Assembly (NCBI GenBank): GCA_949316235.1
Contig: OX438758.1
Coordinates: 10,325,731-10,389,730, forward strand
Direction: 5' to 3'
Source: Oegoconia quadripuncta
Lineage: Eukaryota; Arthropoda; Insecta; Lepidoptera; Autostichidae
Length of the DNA: 64,000 bases
The notes beneath the pieces are model-generated. The model was not told the origin of the DNA and searched no databases. It worked only from the letters and a program-made list of their open reading frames with translations. The position numbers were made by a program, and so were the translations under genes. This document shows, piece after piece, positions 1 through 11,475 of the stretch (its first letter is position 1; every line of letters begins with the position of its first letter).

Positions 1-275
1 GTGTAACTTGCTTAGTTAGGGGACACATATTTATTTATCACTGAAAAAATACTAAGTAAGTCATTAATATTACCATACATTATACTATAAAACTATAATT
101 TTAATTATAAAGAAGTAAGGATTCAAGTAACAATGACATAAAAATAGAGAGTAACAACATTACAAAACTAAGAAATATGTATAAAAAAGAAAAAAGGCTC
201 TGGAGCGTACAATACAATACAAATACACTTCATTGCACAAAAGTAATATTACACATTTTACAAAGACAATACAAT
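1..275. other. AT-rich flank, no gene seen
   Basis: Low-complexity AT-rich sequence. The reading frame of the downstream retroelement runs into it, but residues before about base 276 do not look like reverse transcriptase. The 5'-truncation point of the element therefore probably lies near 270-280. Confidence 0.5.
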
Positions 276-1799
276 TCCAAATTAAATGTATGGTTTTTGG
301 ACGACGGAACCCTAGGGGGTGATGTTAATACCGTGCTGGATGATATGCGGCTCATGATTCGAGAATTTGGCGCCATTGGCCTGGAGTTTAATTTCTCGAA
401 ATGTGAGCTGTATATATCCGAATCATGTCAAAATGTAGCCAATGTCATCAATGACTTTAATTCCTTAGCACCGAATATTAAAGTTGTTGACAAGTCTAAT
501 CTTCTTCTCCTAGGGTCTCCTATTTTTGAGGAATCATTTTCCTCCTTTATTGAAGAAAAAATTCAAAATTTTGCAGCAGTTTCGGACCGTCTACAACATA
601 TTAGCACCCACATGGCCTATTATATTCTTAGATATTGCTTGTTTGTCCCTAAATTCACTTATGTCTTGAGATGCAGCCAGTTCTGGAAACACCAAGAAAT
701 TTTGGAACGCCTCGACAGCATCATCAAGCAAACTTTAATTTCGGTTTTAAATATAAGCATGGACAATACGGCTTGGACTCAGGCATCCTTACCTATAAGG
801 TTTGGGGGCCTGGGCATACGCAAAATTTCAAGTGTATCACTACCGGCTTTCCTATCTTCGGCTCATAGTACACAAAATTTAGTTAGTAAAATTTTGGCTT
901 CTTGTCCCAACGGATCTGAAATTACTTTCGCTGGCGAAGCCGAAAATGCTTGGAGACAAGCTTGCCCAAACACTGATTACCCCGAAAATCGTTTATCGCA
1001 AAAGCTGTGGGACGAGCCGCTTTGCAAGTTAGTACGGAATAGTCTTCTGAATACGTCAACTGACTCTGCAGAGCGAGCTCGCCTCTTAGCTGTGGGCGAA
1101 TGGGAATCGGGCCTTTGGCTGCAAGCCCTTCCATCGGCGAACATTGGCACGCTGTTAGATAGTTCCACTTTCAGGATCGCCACGGCCCTTCGCCTGGGCG
1201 CACCCTGCATTGCACCACACCAATGTGGATGTGGCCATGCCGTCAGTCATCTTGGTCGTCACGGTTTATCGTGTTGCAGGAGCGCCGGGCGCTTTTCAAG
1301 GCACGCGGAGTTAAACGATGTTATCCGTCGGTCCTTCGCTACTGCTGGCTCTCCGGCAGTTCTGGAACCCAATGGTCTGTCGAGAGATGACGGAAAAAGA
1401 CCTGACGGAATGACGCTCGTACCTTGGAAGATGGGTCGGTGTTTGGTATGGGACGCTACTTGCGTTGATACTTTTGCTCCGTCGCATCTTCCAGGAACAG
1501 CAACCAAAGCTGGCTCCGCTGCCGCGACCGCTGAGAGCGCCAAGCGGCGCAAATATGCCGGTTTGAGCAGTGACCTCATTTTTGCGCCGTTTGGTGTTGA
1601 AACTCTCGGGCCTTGGGGACCAGGTGCTCATTATCTCTTTAAGGAGATTTCTGAGCGCTTGGTCAATGCGTCCTATGATCGGAAGGCTGGCCTGTATTTC
1701 GCGCAAAGGATTAGCCTCGCCATACAGCGGGGTAACTCTGCCAGCCTTCTGGGAACGCTCCCGTTTTCGAGGGATCTGGTTCAAGTTTTTTATTTGTAA
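276..1799 (+). mobile_element. 5'-truncated retroelement ORF: reverse transcriptase palm plus restriction-like endonuclease
   Basis: An uninterrupted frame (open from 177, stop 1797-1799) encodes the C-terminal part of a retroelement protein. Counting codon 1 at 177, the palm catalytic motif WFLDDGTLGG is at residues 39-48, with LDD in place of the commoner YADD. A thumb-like region follows. Then comes a Cys/His cluster (C350, C352, H362, C366), and then a PD-(D/E)xK-like block: RPDG at 408-411, WDAT at 425-428 and AESAKRRKY at 452-460. The order RT, Cys/His cluster, nuclease is that of non-LTR elements with a restriction-like endonuclease (the R2, NeSL and CRE groups). I infer that group and cannot name the clade. 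RT motifs upstream of LDD are missing, so the copy is dead on arrival. The open frame over more than 500 codons suggests a recent insertion or recent decay. No poly(A) tail or target duplication was found. Confidence 0.75.
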
Positions 1800-2412
1800 A
1801 TAGTAGTTGAGTTTTATTTATTTCTTTTAATTATGTACGTTCCAATACAATTAAAAAGAGTACAATTAGTTTACAAACATAATGTTTACGTCATAGGTAA
1901 GAGGTTCCAAGTCACTGCTCTGAGACAGGGTACCACTTCTTTAGTTATAAAATGTTATTCTTAATGAATATTGTATATGTCGTAGATAGCAATAAATTAG
2001 CGATAGAATTCTTAATTTAGACGGTCAAATAGCATAATACGCAGTTTGCTATGGGAAGTAAACCTGGTGGCGCTGATATCGCCGGAAATAGCGCGGTAAC
2101 GACGTTAACAGTAATATTAGGTCTGCACTTCAAAAATGAGATTCACTTTGCTACCAGCCATCAAAGAGGTCGGACCACTTAACACATCTACGACCGTGAG
2201 TGACTTTGATTACCTACTAACACCGACGCTTGGAAGAATCCGGTGAGTCGTTACTTAATAAGAAGTTGATCATGGAATTTGAGCAAGGAGGAATTGTAGA
2301 CTACTCCGGCTGAATTCCACAGACTGCATGCGAGGGCCAAGTTGTATGGCATGAGGGGAGTGCAAATGTTTACTATTCTTCATAAAGCTTCTCAGGTTTC
2401 ATGATCATAATG
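1800..2412. other. Intergenic stretch, nothing recognised
   Basis: Follows the stop codon of the retroelement. I see no ORF, tRNA or repeat that I recognise. The first about 100 bases may be the 3' untranslated region of that element. Confidence 0.4.
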
Positions 2413-2463
2413 ACAGACAACGTATTCTATTCATAATGAATGTGAATAGAATACGTTGTCTGT
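2413..2463. repeat. Perfect 21-bp inverted repeat with a 9-nt loop
   Basis: Left arm 2413-2433 (begins ACAGACAACGTATTC) is the exact reverse complement of 2443-2463, leaving a loop at 2434-2442. The match stops sharply on both sides. It could be the joined ends of a deleted transposon, a foldback scar, or a small hairpin RNA; the sequence alone does not decide. Confidence 0.9.
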
Positions 2464-2817
2464 GGGTAATTGGTCTGTAATAGCCAAATTGAAGATTTAG
2501 AGTTATCGAGCCCGAGCCACCCTATACCACTGTAATGTAAGAGAGGTCCAACAAACTTCCGCCTCATATGTCATCAGGTCATTTATTTATTTTTATTTTA
2601 TTTTCTTGGGAAAACCAACAGCTGTTTTACAAATTATCACTTAAACTAAAGTGAATATTAATAAATATGGTTACATTTCATTATAAATTATTAAAGCAAA
2701 TAAACATTAGGGTGCAACAAACTAGAACATTACAACTTCTTCCATTTTACGTACCAGTAGGCACAAACTACAGATTCGTTTATCTGTAGAGCAGCTCCAG
2801 TAGCATGAAATCATTTG

Positions 2818-2930
2818 TCGCGCGCGACGTGGGAGTGAGAGTGGAATAGTTGTATATTTCGTCCAAGCGAATGAGCAGGACAAATATTATCTCGCGCCAC
2901 ATAAACGTTTATCACGCCTGTCATGCTAGC
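2818..2930 (+). repeat. Copy of a TIR-type repeat (GTGGAATAGTTGTATATTTCG family)
   Basis: Shares a block around GGAATAGTTGTATATTTCG, then a GAATGAGCAGG block, then a CGCGCGACATAAA-like block, with 48149-48242. The inverse of the same block lies at 48438-48532. It is probably one end of a non-autonomous DNA element. Confidence 0.65.
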
Positions 2931-3114
2931 TACTACTGCAGGAGAGCAGTTAAAAGACTTGTCTAACTCATATTATATTGCTCAATCACAGCGAAACGGA
3001 TGAACGATGAACGATAAAGTGAGTAGTTCCCGCGGGTTAAACAAATTAAACTTATCCGTGATAAAGTTATTCAACGCAGGCGAAGCCGTGGGCGGAAAGC
3101 TAGTTATTAATAAT

Positions 3115-3612
3115 TCTACTCGCGACGAATATGTTTACGAAAACTTAATGTATGTAAGAAAAAATCTAGAGTCGTTTAAGAAAAATAGTGATATACATTA
3201 TGGTTAATACAAGATATAAAAATAAGCTTGCTGTTTATGTTAGCCGTTTACACAGTCACTAAGTCATTTAAGGAGCAATTTATTCGCTTTTATAATAAGG
3301 TTCCAGTGGACATTCAAAATTTACCTTTAAATAAGTTCAAAACCATCATACAACAGACATTATTTCTGACTATCTGGATGATAAGCAGGCATGGACATAG
3401 ACCGTTCGGCGATATTCAGTCTAATTAGAGAATATAATATAATTGTAACCCAAACTTATTTAAAAGAGCAACCCTTGAGTTTCTTGCTGGTTCTTCTCTG
3501 GGGAATCAGCTTTGTGAATGAGGAATAATGTCAAAACTTTAATAATAAGATAAAAAATGTGATAATTTTTATCCAACGAAATAAATATTTTTTGATTTTG
3601 ATTTTGACTGTT
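3115..3612 (+). mobile_element. 3' end of a Jockey-like LINE, broken
   Basis: Fragments of a LINE C-terminus appear in shifting frames. First comes YENLMYVRKNLESFKKNSDIH (21 residues, of which YENLMYVRKNLESFKK is the core) at about 3142-3202. Then comes FIRFYNKVPVDIQNLPLNKF at about 3279-3338, then a frameshifted DYLDDKQAW. The 3' UTR block around AACCCTTGAGTTTCTTGCTG and a TTTTGATTTTGATTTTGA tail end near 3612. Related pieces on the - strand lie at 27645-27815, 39165-39310 and 39345-39900. Assignment to the Jockey/CR1 group is from memory of similar C-termini. The small frames here are not genes. Confidence 0.65.
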
Positions 3613-3749
3613 CGCTCGCATGATGATTCACTCCCACAATGATCTCCCAGCCCGTTTGTGTACGTTCTTTGATATGCGAAACTCATAATTGGCTTATAGA
3701 CAAAACTTTGTACAATTATTTCTTTGTTTAGTATTTCTTATTAATAGAC

Positions 3750-4024
3750 AACCTGTTTGGTGTAGTGGTTAAAAACTCTGACCACTATACGAAATGGTCG
3801 CGGTTTCGAATCCCGCTAGGGGCATATGTTTGTGTGATGAATACGGACATGTCCACCCGAGTTATGGATGTTTTCATTTATAATAAGTATTTATTTACAA
3901 AAACGAAATGTATTTACGTAGTATATCAACCATGTGGTATCCACAACACAAGTCTATAGTTGCTTACTGTGGAACTAGATGGCGTTGTGTGTATGTCTAA
4001 CGATATTTATTTACTTAGATATAA
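3750..4024 (+). mobile_element. tRNA-derived SINE, type I, complete
   Basis: The head has an A-box-like TGGTGTAGTGG (about 3758-3768) and a B-box-like GGTTTCGAATCC (about 3802-3813). A body follows, containing GTGTGATGAATACGGACATG, ATGGATGTTTTCATTT and a GGTATCCACAACACAAG block. It ends in an ATTTATTTA-rich tail. The body cannot fold as a tRNA, so this is a SINE, not a tRNA gene. Further copies are at 11050, 35483 and 63919. Confidence 0.9.
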
Positions 4025-4339
4025 CAGCTGTATATTATCAAATAAATAAAGTCAGCCCTGCGTTAAAGTTAGTAATCGAAACTCAACTCTCCCTTAAATG
4101 CAACAAACTCCAGAGGTTCAATCGCAGCTGCCCCGGCGGCCCGCGTTGGCTGCTCGCCCAACGAACGCCCCAATTACTGCTGCAAGTTACGGCCCGCTAC
4201 TTAGCCTGCTGCGGTGTTGTGGCTAATTTATTACAAACGAAACTTGTTACAAACTTATGGATTTCGTAAGTTTTTGCCAGGAAACGAAACGTTGGGAAGT
4301 AAATGGTAGCAGACCAGAAAGAGTCAAGCGTAGCCCGTT

Positions 4340-4515
4340 TTTACAAAAAAATACTAGCTTTCCGCCCGCGACTTCGTCCGCATGGAACATTTTATCAAAA
4401 TCGGTTCAGCAAAAATAATCATTTCATCTAAATCCGTCCAGCCATATAGGCGTGAAGAGGTAACAAACATACATACAGACATACACACAAAGTTTCGCAT
4501 TTATAATATTAGTTG
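4340..4515. repeat. Interspersed repeat (CTAGCTTTCCGCCCGCGACT family)
   Basis: Contains CTAGCTTTCCGCCCGCGACT, AAAATCGGTTCAGC, then CATACATACAGACATACACA, then TTTCGCATTTATAATATTAG. Partial relatives occur at 3075-3110, 10783-10815, 15600-15770, 19140-19200 and 35038-35075. It looks like the 3' part of an abundant transposon, class undecided. Confidence 0.6.
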
Positions 4516-6762
4516 GGATTAGCCTTGTTTAGGGCGGCAATATACGTCAGATATTGTTTCCGATTTATCAGACTATTTGATCGTATTTACTCGATACACG
4601 TCCGATTATTACGCCAGACTTTTTCTGAACTCAGTCGTTCTCGAGCTATTATCCCGAATGCTTGCATGCGGAGTAGAAACAAAAAATGGACGACGAATTA
4701 CTGTTACTATTGCATATTTGCTCGTGTTGACACGAAAGAAGAAAAAAACCTCGGATCCGACTATCGGACCGGACGTGTATTGACTGTTCAAACAAAAGAA
4801 ACGGCTGATAGTCGGATCAGCCTATCGGATCCGACTATCTGATGGAATAATCTAACATGTATTCCCATCCTTAGGCTTTGATGTGTCAGGAAAGGAAACG
4901 TCTATATAATTGTCTGCCTTGTCAGACTATACAAGCGCGCGCCGCCAGTTACTTCCGTTTCCGCGTCTCTTGTGCCGACTCACTGTAATATAGGCGACAT
5001 ATCCCGTGTGTCCCGCCTGTTTTGCGGGACTTGTGTTGAAGTGGGGAATCAACTTATGGCCGAATGGCATATCCAATCCGTTTCAGAGAGGGGGGACAGC
5101 TGTTGAACAGGTTCTTTCCTGACACGAACGCATGGCAAGGGAGTGGATAGATGTTGATCATTACAAATCTCAGTTCCTAGCGGGACATTGAAACTTTAAA
5201 TCCACACTTTTATCAATGATCCTGGCGAAAGTCCCAATTACGAATGTAGTGGAGGAGAATATTAAGCACATCACAACTTATAGGAATACAATAATATGAG
5301 TAAGGGATGCGAACTTATGCTTAGCTATCAAAATTTTGAAATCAGTGTAGTTTCCAACCGTCACAACGTAAATTACTCGCGATAGACTTCCTTCCTTTCT
5401 TCTTCTTCTCGTGTCAACGGCGGGTTAGACTTTCGCTACACTTACTGCATCTCAATCCGTGGTGTATATGATAGCACGAGGCCGAGCATTACTCGACCTC
5501 CTGCCCCATAGGGTTGGTCCTAGTGTCATTTTGCATTTCATTGGCTACACTCACATTTGCCGAGGCGAGGAGTGTGAATCTTCGTTTTCTTACTTACACT
5601 ATTTCATTCTCAGTTCGGAGCACATATAGCAATAGAGTCACTTGACACCGTCTACCTTCAGTAGGCGTCATGTCGAAGTCCACTGTCGATCCTAGTTTAC
5701 AGGAGTTACAGTGGGAGGAGTGAAAAGGCGGGATCTAATATATATCTAATAATACCTCGACAGCATTAATTACAATAATATATTAATAAAAAGAGCATGC
5801 TTACTAAGCGGCATGGGGTACGCCTCTTTTGCGTATGTAACACGTCTATGGGGGATTTATGATGTTGGTTGATAGAATTTCGTTTGGCTATTCACTTCCA
5901 ACTGTGCTTATGCCGAATCCAATCAAACGGAAGCAAGCGGTGCCTAGCTGATTCCCAGCGATGGGTACCGATATTTACTCGCGTTTGGTGGTGTTGTGTC
6001 CAAAGTAAGAGCGAAAGTGAAATTCATGCCTCGTAGGTACCTACGACCTACGCGAAATAAAATATACACATCCGTAAGTTAGTGAGACCGTCATTAAATG
6101 TGCATCGCTAGCCCGTACATACACTGCGAGAGCTTTCTCGCTATACAATAATTTCGTGAAGCATGGCATACTCGTATATACATGTGGTGGGTTCGCATTC
6201 GTTTGATGGCTTTCAGATTGCACCACCCGAAAAAAATAGGAAAACAAATGAAGAACGTGGGTAGGAATTAATTACAACTCTACATACAACCCTAGGGTAA
6301 TGTAGGGTACGCTACATCTCCCTAGCGAGCATATTCGGTGCCTTTTCTTTTTATTTCTCTCTTTTATCTCTTTATTTAGGTAGATAATAACTTACCACTA
6401 TATCTATAGGTATCCTGCATACTAAACGTATATAAATAATGGAATCACATCAACGTCGAGTGTGATTTGGAAATAATTTCTCAACAAACTCAATATCCCT
6501 CCGCGCCAACCGCTCGCGGTCTGTTCGGCAAACTTGCCAAATGCGTTACATTTGCGCACATGCTTGGAACTTTGACAACTTCCCCTTTGGAAATGCTATG
6601 AAAGTAACAAAAATTAGTTTTCGAATAATAATAAATCGGACACTTCCCAAAGTACGCAAGACATATCCGTGGCTCATAGTAAACAACATAAGGTTCACAA
6701 AACTGAGGCAGCGGGTTCAATTACCAGTGGGGTAGTACTCGATTTAGTTGGTGGTAGGGAAG
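4516..6762. other. Non-coding stretch with small inverted repeats
   Basis: No convincing gene. TCGGATCCGACTATC occurs twice in direct orientation (about 4751 and 4828) with an inverted GATAGTCGGATCAG nearby. A short hairpin GTCCCGC/GCGGGAC lies at about 5014-5034. The overlapping ORFs of 60-109 codons around 4513-4842 sit on both strands and look random. Confidence 0.45.
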
Positions 6763-7110
6763 CACTCGTGGCGCAGTCGCATTCGCTATTCGTTTTCGAT
6801 TAACGAAGTTAAGAAATGTCTGGCGCGGTCAGTCCTTAGATGGGTGACCACTAGTGGTATTTTAAGACTAGTGTTTCCATGCTTCGGAGGGCACGTTAAA
6901 CAGTCGGTCCCGGTTGTTTTCAATTGAAGGAAGTCTGAGGCCTACAGTGGTGGCTTAGAACACTGTCAGGTGGCTACTAGTCTGACCCAAATCCACCAAT
7001 CCGACTTGGGCCCGCGTGGTGGATTATGGTCAATATCCTCTCCCAGGTGAGAGGAGCTGGGCCCCAACAGTGAGGACATGTAAGGCTGTTGAATGTAAGG
7101 CTGTTGATGA
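6763..7110 (+). mobile_element. 5S-rRNA-derived SINE, near-complete
   Basis: Bases about 6800-6850 closely follow the internal-promoter half of 5S rRNA: CGAAGTTAAG, then CTGGCGCGGTCAGT, then TTAGATGGGTGACCA. A non-5S body follows, with TGCTTCGGAGGGCACGTTAA, CAGTCGGTCCCGGTTGTTTT and CAGGTGGCTACTAGTCTGAC. It ends in a GTTGATGATGAGTGA tail. A 5S-derived SINE (HaSE3) is known, to my memory, from the noctuid Helicoverpa. Other pieces here lie at 8891, 33178, 38160, 43200, 48360 and 63720. Confidence 0.85.
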
Positions 7111-7941
7111 TGAGTGAATTTTTAAATGTCCACCTGGCGCGCTACCACAATCTTATCCAAGTCTGTTACCAAGCGGCAATGTTAATAGCACTATGTTTTC
7201 TTGTTTGAGATAAGATAGCCAGTCCCCAGGTAAGTTGTCTGTCATGCATAATAACCTACGTACATATACTTAACATCAATCAAGGGAATAAATTGTTCCT
7301 ATTATAACATCACAGATATTAAACTAACACGATATGAATTTCCCATTACACAATCAGCACGAATTACACTTCTATTACCTACTTCAAGCAAAATTGCATG
7401 TCCCCATTACCTGGTTGAAAAGCTCTCTAACTTTTCTTTGACGTAAGCCAAAAATTTAAAGCTCCGAATACAGAGGAGCTAGCTACGTTCAGAGAACTTT
7501 TATATTCTTTTATCTGAGATGTTTCTTTGATGATAGCGCCAGAACGTCCGCGCCTGCTTCCTCCTATATTTTATTTTGCAGACCTAATTTCATGATGCAC
7601 TTGCGCTGCACGAGTTAAATATATTCGCTTTTTTTAATTTAACTGAGTACTTCTTTGTTGTTCGGGATATTTTTGCTACTTGATAATATTTTTTAAACAC
7701 ACATACAACGTCATTGTGACGTCTGTTAGTAGCGTCGTGCGTGCCGGAACGGCCAAGTTTAATGTGGAAATGTAGATATATCATTGTTTTATTGTGACTA
7801 TGTAATTTCAGCATGTAAAAAGATTAGAACCAACCCATCTCTTCCCGTAGGTATCGTAAAAGGCGACTAAGGGACTTTACACCAACACATTGATAGATTG
7901 GCACGTTTTAACGACGATGGGCTCACGTGTGAATTTCTGTA
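7111..7941. other. Non-coding stretch
   Basis: At about 7140-7250 a piece resembles the type III SINE body (AAGCGGCAATGTTAATAGCA, then GAGATAAGATAGCCAG) in the opposite orientation to the other copies. The segment 7835-7930 (CCCGTAGGTATCGTAAAAGG) looks like a dispersed repeat. No gene seen. Confidence 0.4.
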
Positions 7942-8166
7942 TACAGGGTGAAATTTAATTGGTGATCACACTCCTCATTACGAAAACTTTCCACTAGGAA
8001 CCATATCCGAATGAAACCCGAAAATTGTTGAATAGTTTACTTTGTATGGGTATACGAAATTTATTTGATCGAATTAGACTATAATAATATGACTTCTGGG
8101 GTTAGTTCTTCGTAATCAAGAGTGGCGTCAACAGTTAATGGGAATTACACGAATTCAAATCATAAA
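7942..8166. mobile_element. Inverted-repeat MITE, ACAGGGTGA family, copy 1
   Basis: The left end TACAGGGTGAAATTTAATTG and the right end GGGAATTACACGAATTCAAA are parts of long imperfect terminal inverted repeats. The subterminal CATTACGAAAACTTTCCACT and CTTCGTAATCAAGAGTGGCG are also inverted. It matches 10932-11475, 50036-50302 and 62300-62905. No coding capacity. Confidence 0.75.
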
Positions 8167-8195
8167 GTGAACCCGGATGTAATTTCAAGCATTAA

Positions 8196-8262
8196 CCTTT
8201 TAATCCATAGCACAAGCTTTACTTAGTTTGGGACTAGAGTAAGTGTCCGACATATTTATGTA
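8196..8262 (+). repeat. SINE 3' tail fragment
   Basis: CACAAGCTTTACTTAGTTTG followed by GGACTAGA and GTAAGTGTCCGACATATTTA matches the 3' body of the type II SINE at 12183-12405. The head is missing. Confidence 0.55.
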
Positions 8263-8519
8263 TTTAATGTTTGATACAGTCAGAAATAGATAAACCTTTA
8301 CAGTCCTTCATAATACAAATTAAGTTTTCTCAGCAAATCATGAATATTTTTAGTGTTAGATTTTGCTTATTGTGAAACTTAGTAATTGCTTTATTTAAAT
8401 AAAAAAAATAGAAAAGTAATTTCCGAAAAAAAGTTATTAACTTAGTAACACTAATGTTTGGGATATTTCTGACAACCCTGTTTGGGATAAGGTCGTGACG
8501 TTATGTATGTATGTACGTT

Positions 8520-8720
8520 TTATACACACCTGGATAAGTGAAGATGAGCCCGAAGATGAGAGCGCGATGTCAAACAGGCGAAACACAACAATGCTATCAG
8601 CTTCGCTGCTTTGCCAAACTTAGATAAGATGGTAGTAACACATTTTAAAAATACCCTTCCCCTACCCTAACCGAGTGTTCAAATGCACTCCGCTAGGAAT
8701 CGAATCCACGACCTTCCTTT
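8520..8720 (-). mobile_element. Degraded type III SINE
   Basis: Shares GATAAGTGAAGATGAG, GAAACACAACAATGCTATCA and AACTTAGATAAGATGGTAGT with the better copies at 16129, 39902 and 62407. A decayed tRNA-like head (reverse orientation) lies at about 8685-8710. Confidence 0.6.
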
Positions 8721-8890
8721 TGGAAACTTTATGTTGTATACATTGAAGTATTTGCCTATTGCTAGTTTTTTTCAACCTGAAGTTACTTCGCCTTTTTATG
8801 TGATAAAAACAAAAACGACGCATACCCCAGGCAGCTTATGTCCACTACCAGACTTTTATATATAAATATCTTGTTTCTAAATAAAATACT

Positions 8891-9225
8891 TCATCATCAA
8901 GAGCCTTACACGCCCTCACTATTGGGGCACAGTCTCCTCTCACTGGGAGAAGGTATAGGCTATAATCCACCGCGCGGATATAATCCACCATCCGGTGCTG
9001 ATTGGTGGATTTCTGTCAGACTAATGGCCACCTAACAATCAGTGTTTTTAAGTCGCCACTGTATGCCACCGACTTGCCTTCACTCAACCGGGAACTATTT
9101 GAGGTGTCCGAAAACACTCGTATTAAAATGCCACTAGAGGTCACCCATCCAAGGACCGACCGCGTCAGACATAGATTAACTTCACGAATCGAAAACGGAT
9201 AGCGAATGCGACTGCGCCACAATAG
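8891..9225 (-). mobile_element. 5S-rRNA-derived SINE, reverse orientation
   Basis: Reverse complement of the element at 6763. The 5S-like block is GGTCACCCATCCAAGGACCG through CAGACATAGATTAACTTCAC (about 9136-9182). The body is at 8950-9130 and the tail TCATCATCAAGAGCC is at the low-coordinate end. The small ORFs across it are shadows. Confidence 0.8.
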
Positions 9226-10931
9226 AGCTTCAACAAAATTAGATAAGGTATTAATAAATACGTAATCTAATAAGACACAATTAGAACTCATTTCTAGACA
9301 TATCTTCATATACTCAAAGCCTAAAACGTGGCTGCAAATATGGAAACTGGCTACGCTATTTAAATCTTATGTTCGGTCTCCTAGTATTTATACGTCAATA
9401 GCTTAAAATATGCGGTATAAATGGCCATTTTTTTTGAGCTGCATGTTTTACAGCTTCAAGGGATCGTACACCTAATTATTTCATATTAACTTCAACTAGA
9501 TACCTTCATGTTCCTGACATGAAGAGTTTTGGCGACGGACGACGAAGTGATCCTAACTTCTTTTGGAGATACGGAACCCCAAAAACACTAAAGGATATCT
9601 CATGAGGGTCTAACAAAATATTTTCCACCAATATGACTTAACATACGCCCCAAAGGGCCCCAAGGGTCAGGCCCATAACACGCGTACAAAATCTTTCTGC
9701 TTACTAAGTAGTCATACATTCATCTCTGCGTAGTCAGCTGAGTGCCAACCGGATTTTGCCATCGTGTGTGTTTCCTGATCGATCCAGCACGGCCTTTCCA
9801 ACAAGAAATTACATAAATGGTACCCTGTGCTTGCGTGGGTTTTCCTCTCTCGCCAGCATTTCAATAGGTATCTCCGGTTTATCAAAGTTTGATAAGTTTA
9901 CCACTTGTTTTGGGTAGTGACAGGGTAACTAAAGAGTATAACTTGAGACACTAATCTTTTTAAATATTCGTCTAGCTATCCTGGTTATAATTATTTGATT
10001 TTATTATGAAGTGGATTTTTGATGTTCGATTTATTTTGCTTTTCTGTGTACGAGAAGTTATTCTGGTGTAATTCACGTTTTGACACTATTTAAATTGTAA
10101 AAATTCATAGGTTCTCGCATGAAGAAGTAGGTTATCGGAATTTAAAAAATTACCACTAACAAATTTTCATTCCTATAAATTATGACGAAGTTTGGCGACC
10201 CTAGGCATAATGTTAGACCTAATTTTACATAAAGTTAAGTTCTGTCTTTCGCTACAGCTCTTGTTCACACTAATAAATGGTGCTAGGTTACAATATTAAA
10301 ATAACCCAGTTTATAAAAGCAAACGTTCTGCAGAAACGTGTAAAAATTCCTTACACATAAACAACAATAACCAACAAACGAACTCAAATTGACCCAAATA
10401 AGGTAAGGTATCGCTTGCATAAACTTATTTCTGGGCGGCGTCCAAATAGTACACGGAAGTGATTTACATCGCCTTTAAACAAGTATTTAATGACAATACA
10501 GAGATTCCAATTCGAGTATAGAAACAGAATTGGCACTGAATTTATTTAAAACAGCCAAGATTGAGGCATTTCTGGAACGAATCTTGTGTTAGTACAGTCA
10601 GCAAGACGTCAATTGGATCTTAAAAGATAAGGAAATTAAAATGTATTTAGATAACATACCTTATCTAATCGATGTCTTTACAAAATAAAGAAACATTCAA
10701 TTGCATTAAATATTCCAACAAAGGGTATATATGCTTTTAACAGTCTACATTGTATACTAGCATATATTAATTGGAATTGGAACTAGCTTTCCTCCCGCTA
10801 CTTCGCCCGTATCTAAAAATAAAATAGTATACCTATTGTTGAAAGAATTATTCCAATCAAATCAATACTTTCAGAGTTACTTCATACAAACATTGTGTTT
10901 AGTTCTGTTGTTTAAACTCTGATTCTCGTAT
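9226..10931. other. Non-coding stretch
   Basis: AT-rich and without a supportable gene. A short CTAGCTTTCCTCCCGCTACT piece at about 10783 belongs to the repeat family described at 4340. Nothing else recognised. Confidence 0.4.
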
Positions 10932-11475
10932 CCTGTTTACTTGTGACTCTACTCGTGATTACGAACAACTTTCCACTAAGAACCATAGCCGAATTCAGCC
11001 GAAAATTGTTGGCTTCCCTAATAAAGGTGGTTTCAAAATGAGTATTTTGTATAAATAAATATCGTTAGACATACACACATCGCCATCTAGTTCCACAGTA
11101 AGCAACTAGGATAGGCTTGTGTTGTGGATACCAGATGGTTGATATATTACATAAATACATTTTTTTTGTAAATAAATACTTGTTATAAATGAAAACATCC
11201 ATAACTCGGCTACACATGTCCGTATTCATCACCCAAACATATGCCCCGAGCGGGATTCGAACCCGCAACGTTTTGGTATAGTGGTCAGAGTTGCTAAGCA
11301 CTACACTTTAGTAACTTATTAGTAATCTGTGGCACTACACCAAACAGGTCGTCAAAGGTTGTATGGGTAATCGAATTCGACTATGGTTCCTAGTGAACAG
11401 TTGTTCGTAATCAGGAATGGAGTCACCAGTAAACAGGAATTACACAAAATAAATTTCATCCTGTATTTAACGTGG
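10932..11475. mobile_element. ACAGGGTGA-family MITE, copy 2, split by a SINE
   Basis: The left arm (CGTGATTACGAACAACTTTC, AACCATAGCCGAATTCAGCC) and right arm (TCGAATTCGACTATGGTTCC, TGTTCGTAATCAGGAATGGA) are inverted to each other. They are separated by a type I SINE at 11050-11353. Removing the SINE leaves a MITE of the usual about 240 bp. Confidence 0.75.
11050..11353 (-). mobile_element. tRNA-derived SINE, type I, inside a MITE
   Basis: Reverse complement of the 3750 element. The body is at 11050-11240 and the B-box region CGGGATTCGAACCCGC at about 11250. The head ends at CACCAAACAGGTC near 11352. The head has a small extra segment (about 11295-11335) containing a second GCACTACAC, probably a local duplication. 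Confidence 0.85.

Noticed and set aside
3007..3428. Two 66-codon ORFs as small genes
   Set aside because: They are broken pieces of a LINE C-terminus and flanking repeat.
3750..3830. Possible tRNA gene
   Set aside because: A- and B-box-like motifs are present, but no cloverleaf closes and the sequence continues into a conserved SINE body seen in several copies. The same applies at 11250, 12190, 33540, 35500, 62710, 63570 and 63930.
6800..6850. Possible 5S rRNA gene
   Set aside because: Only the internal-promoter half resembles 5S rRNA. Both ends of the 5S molecule are missing and a SINE body follows.
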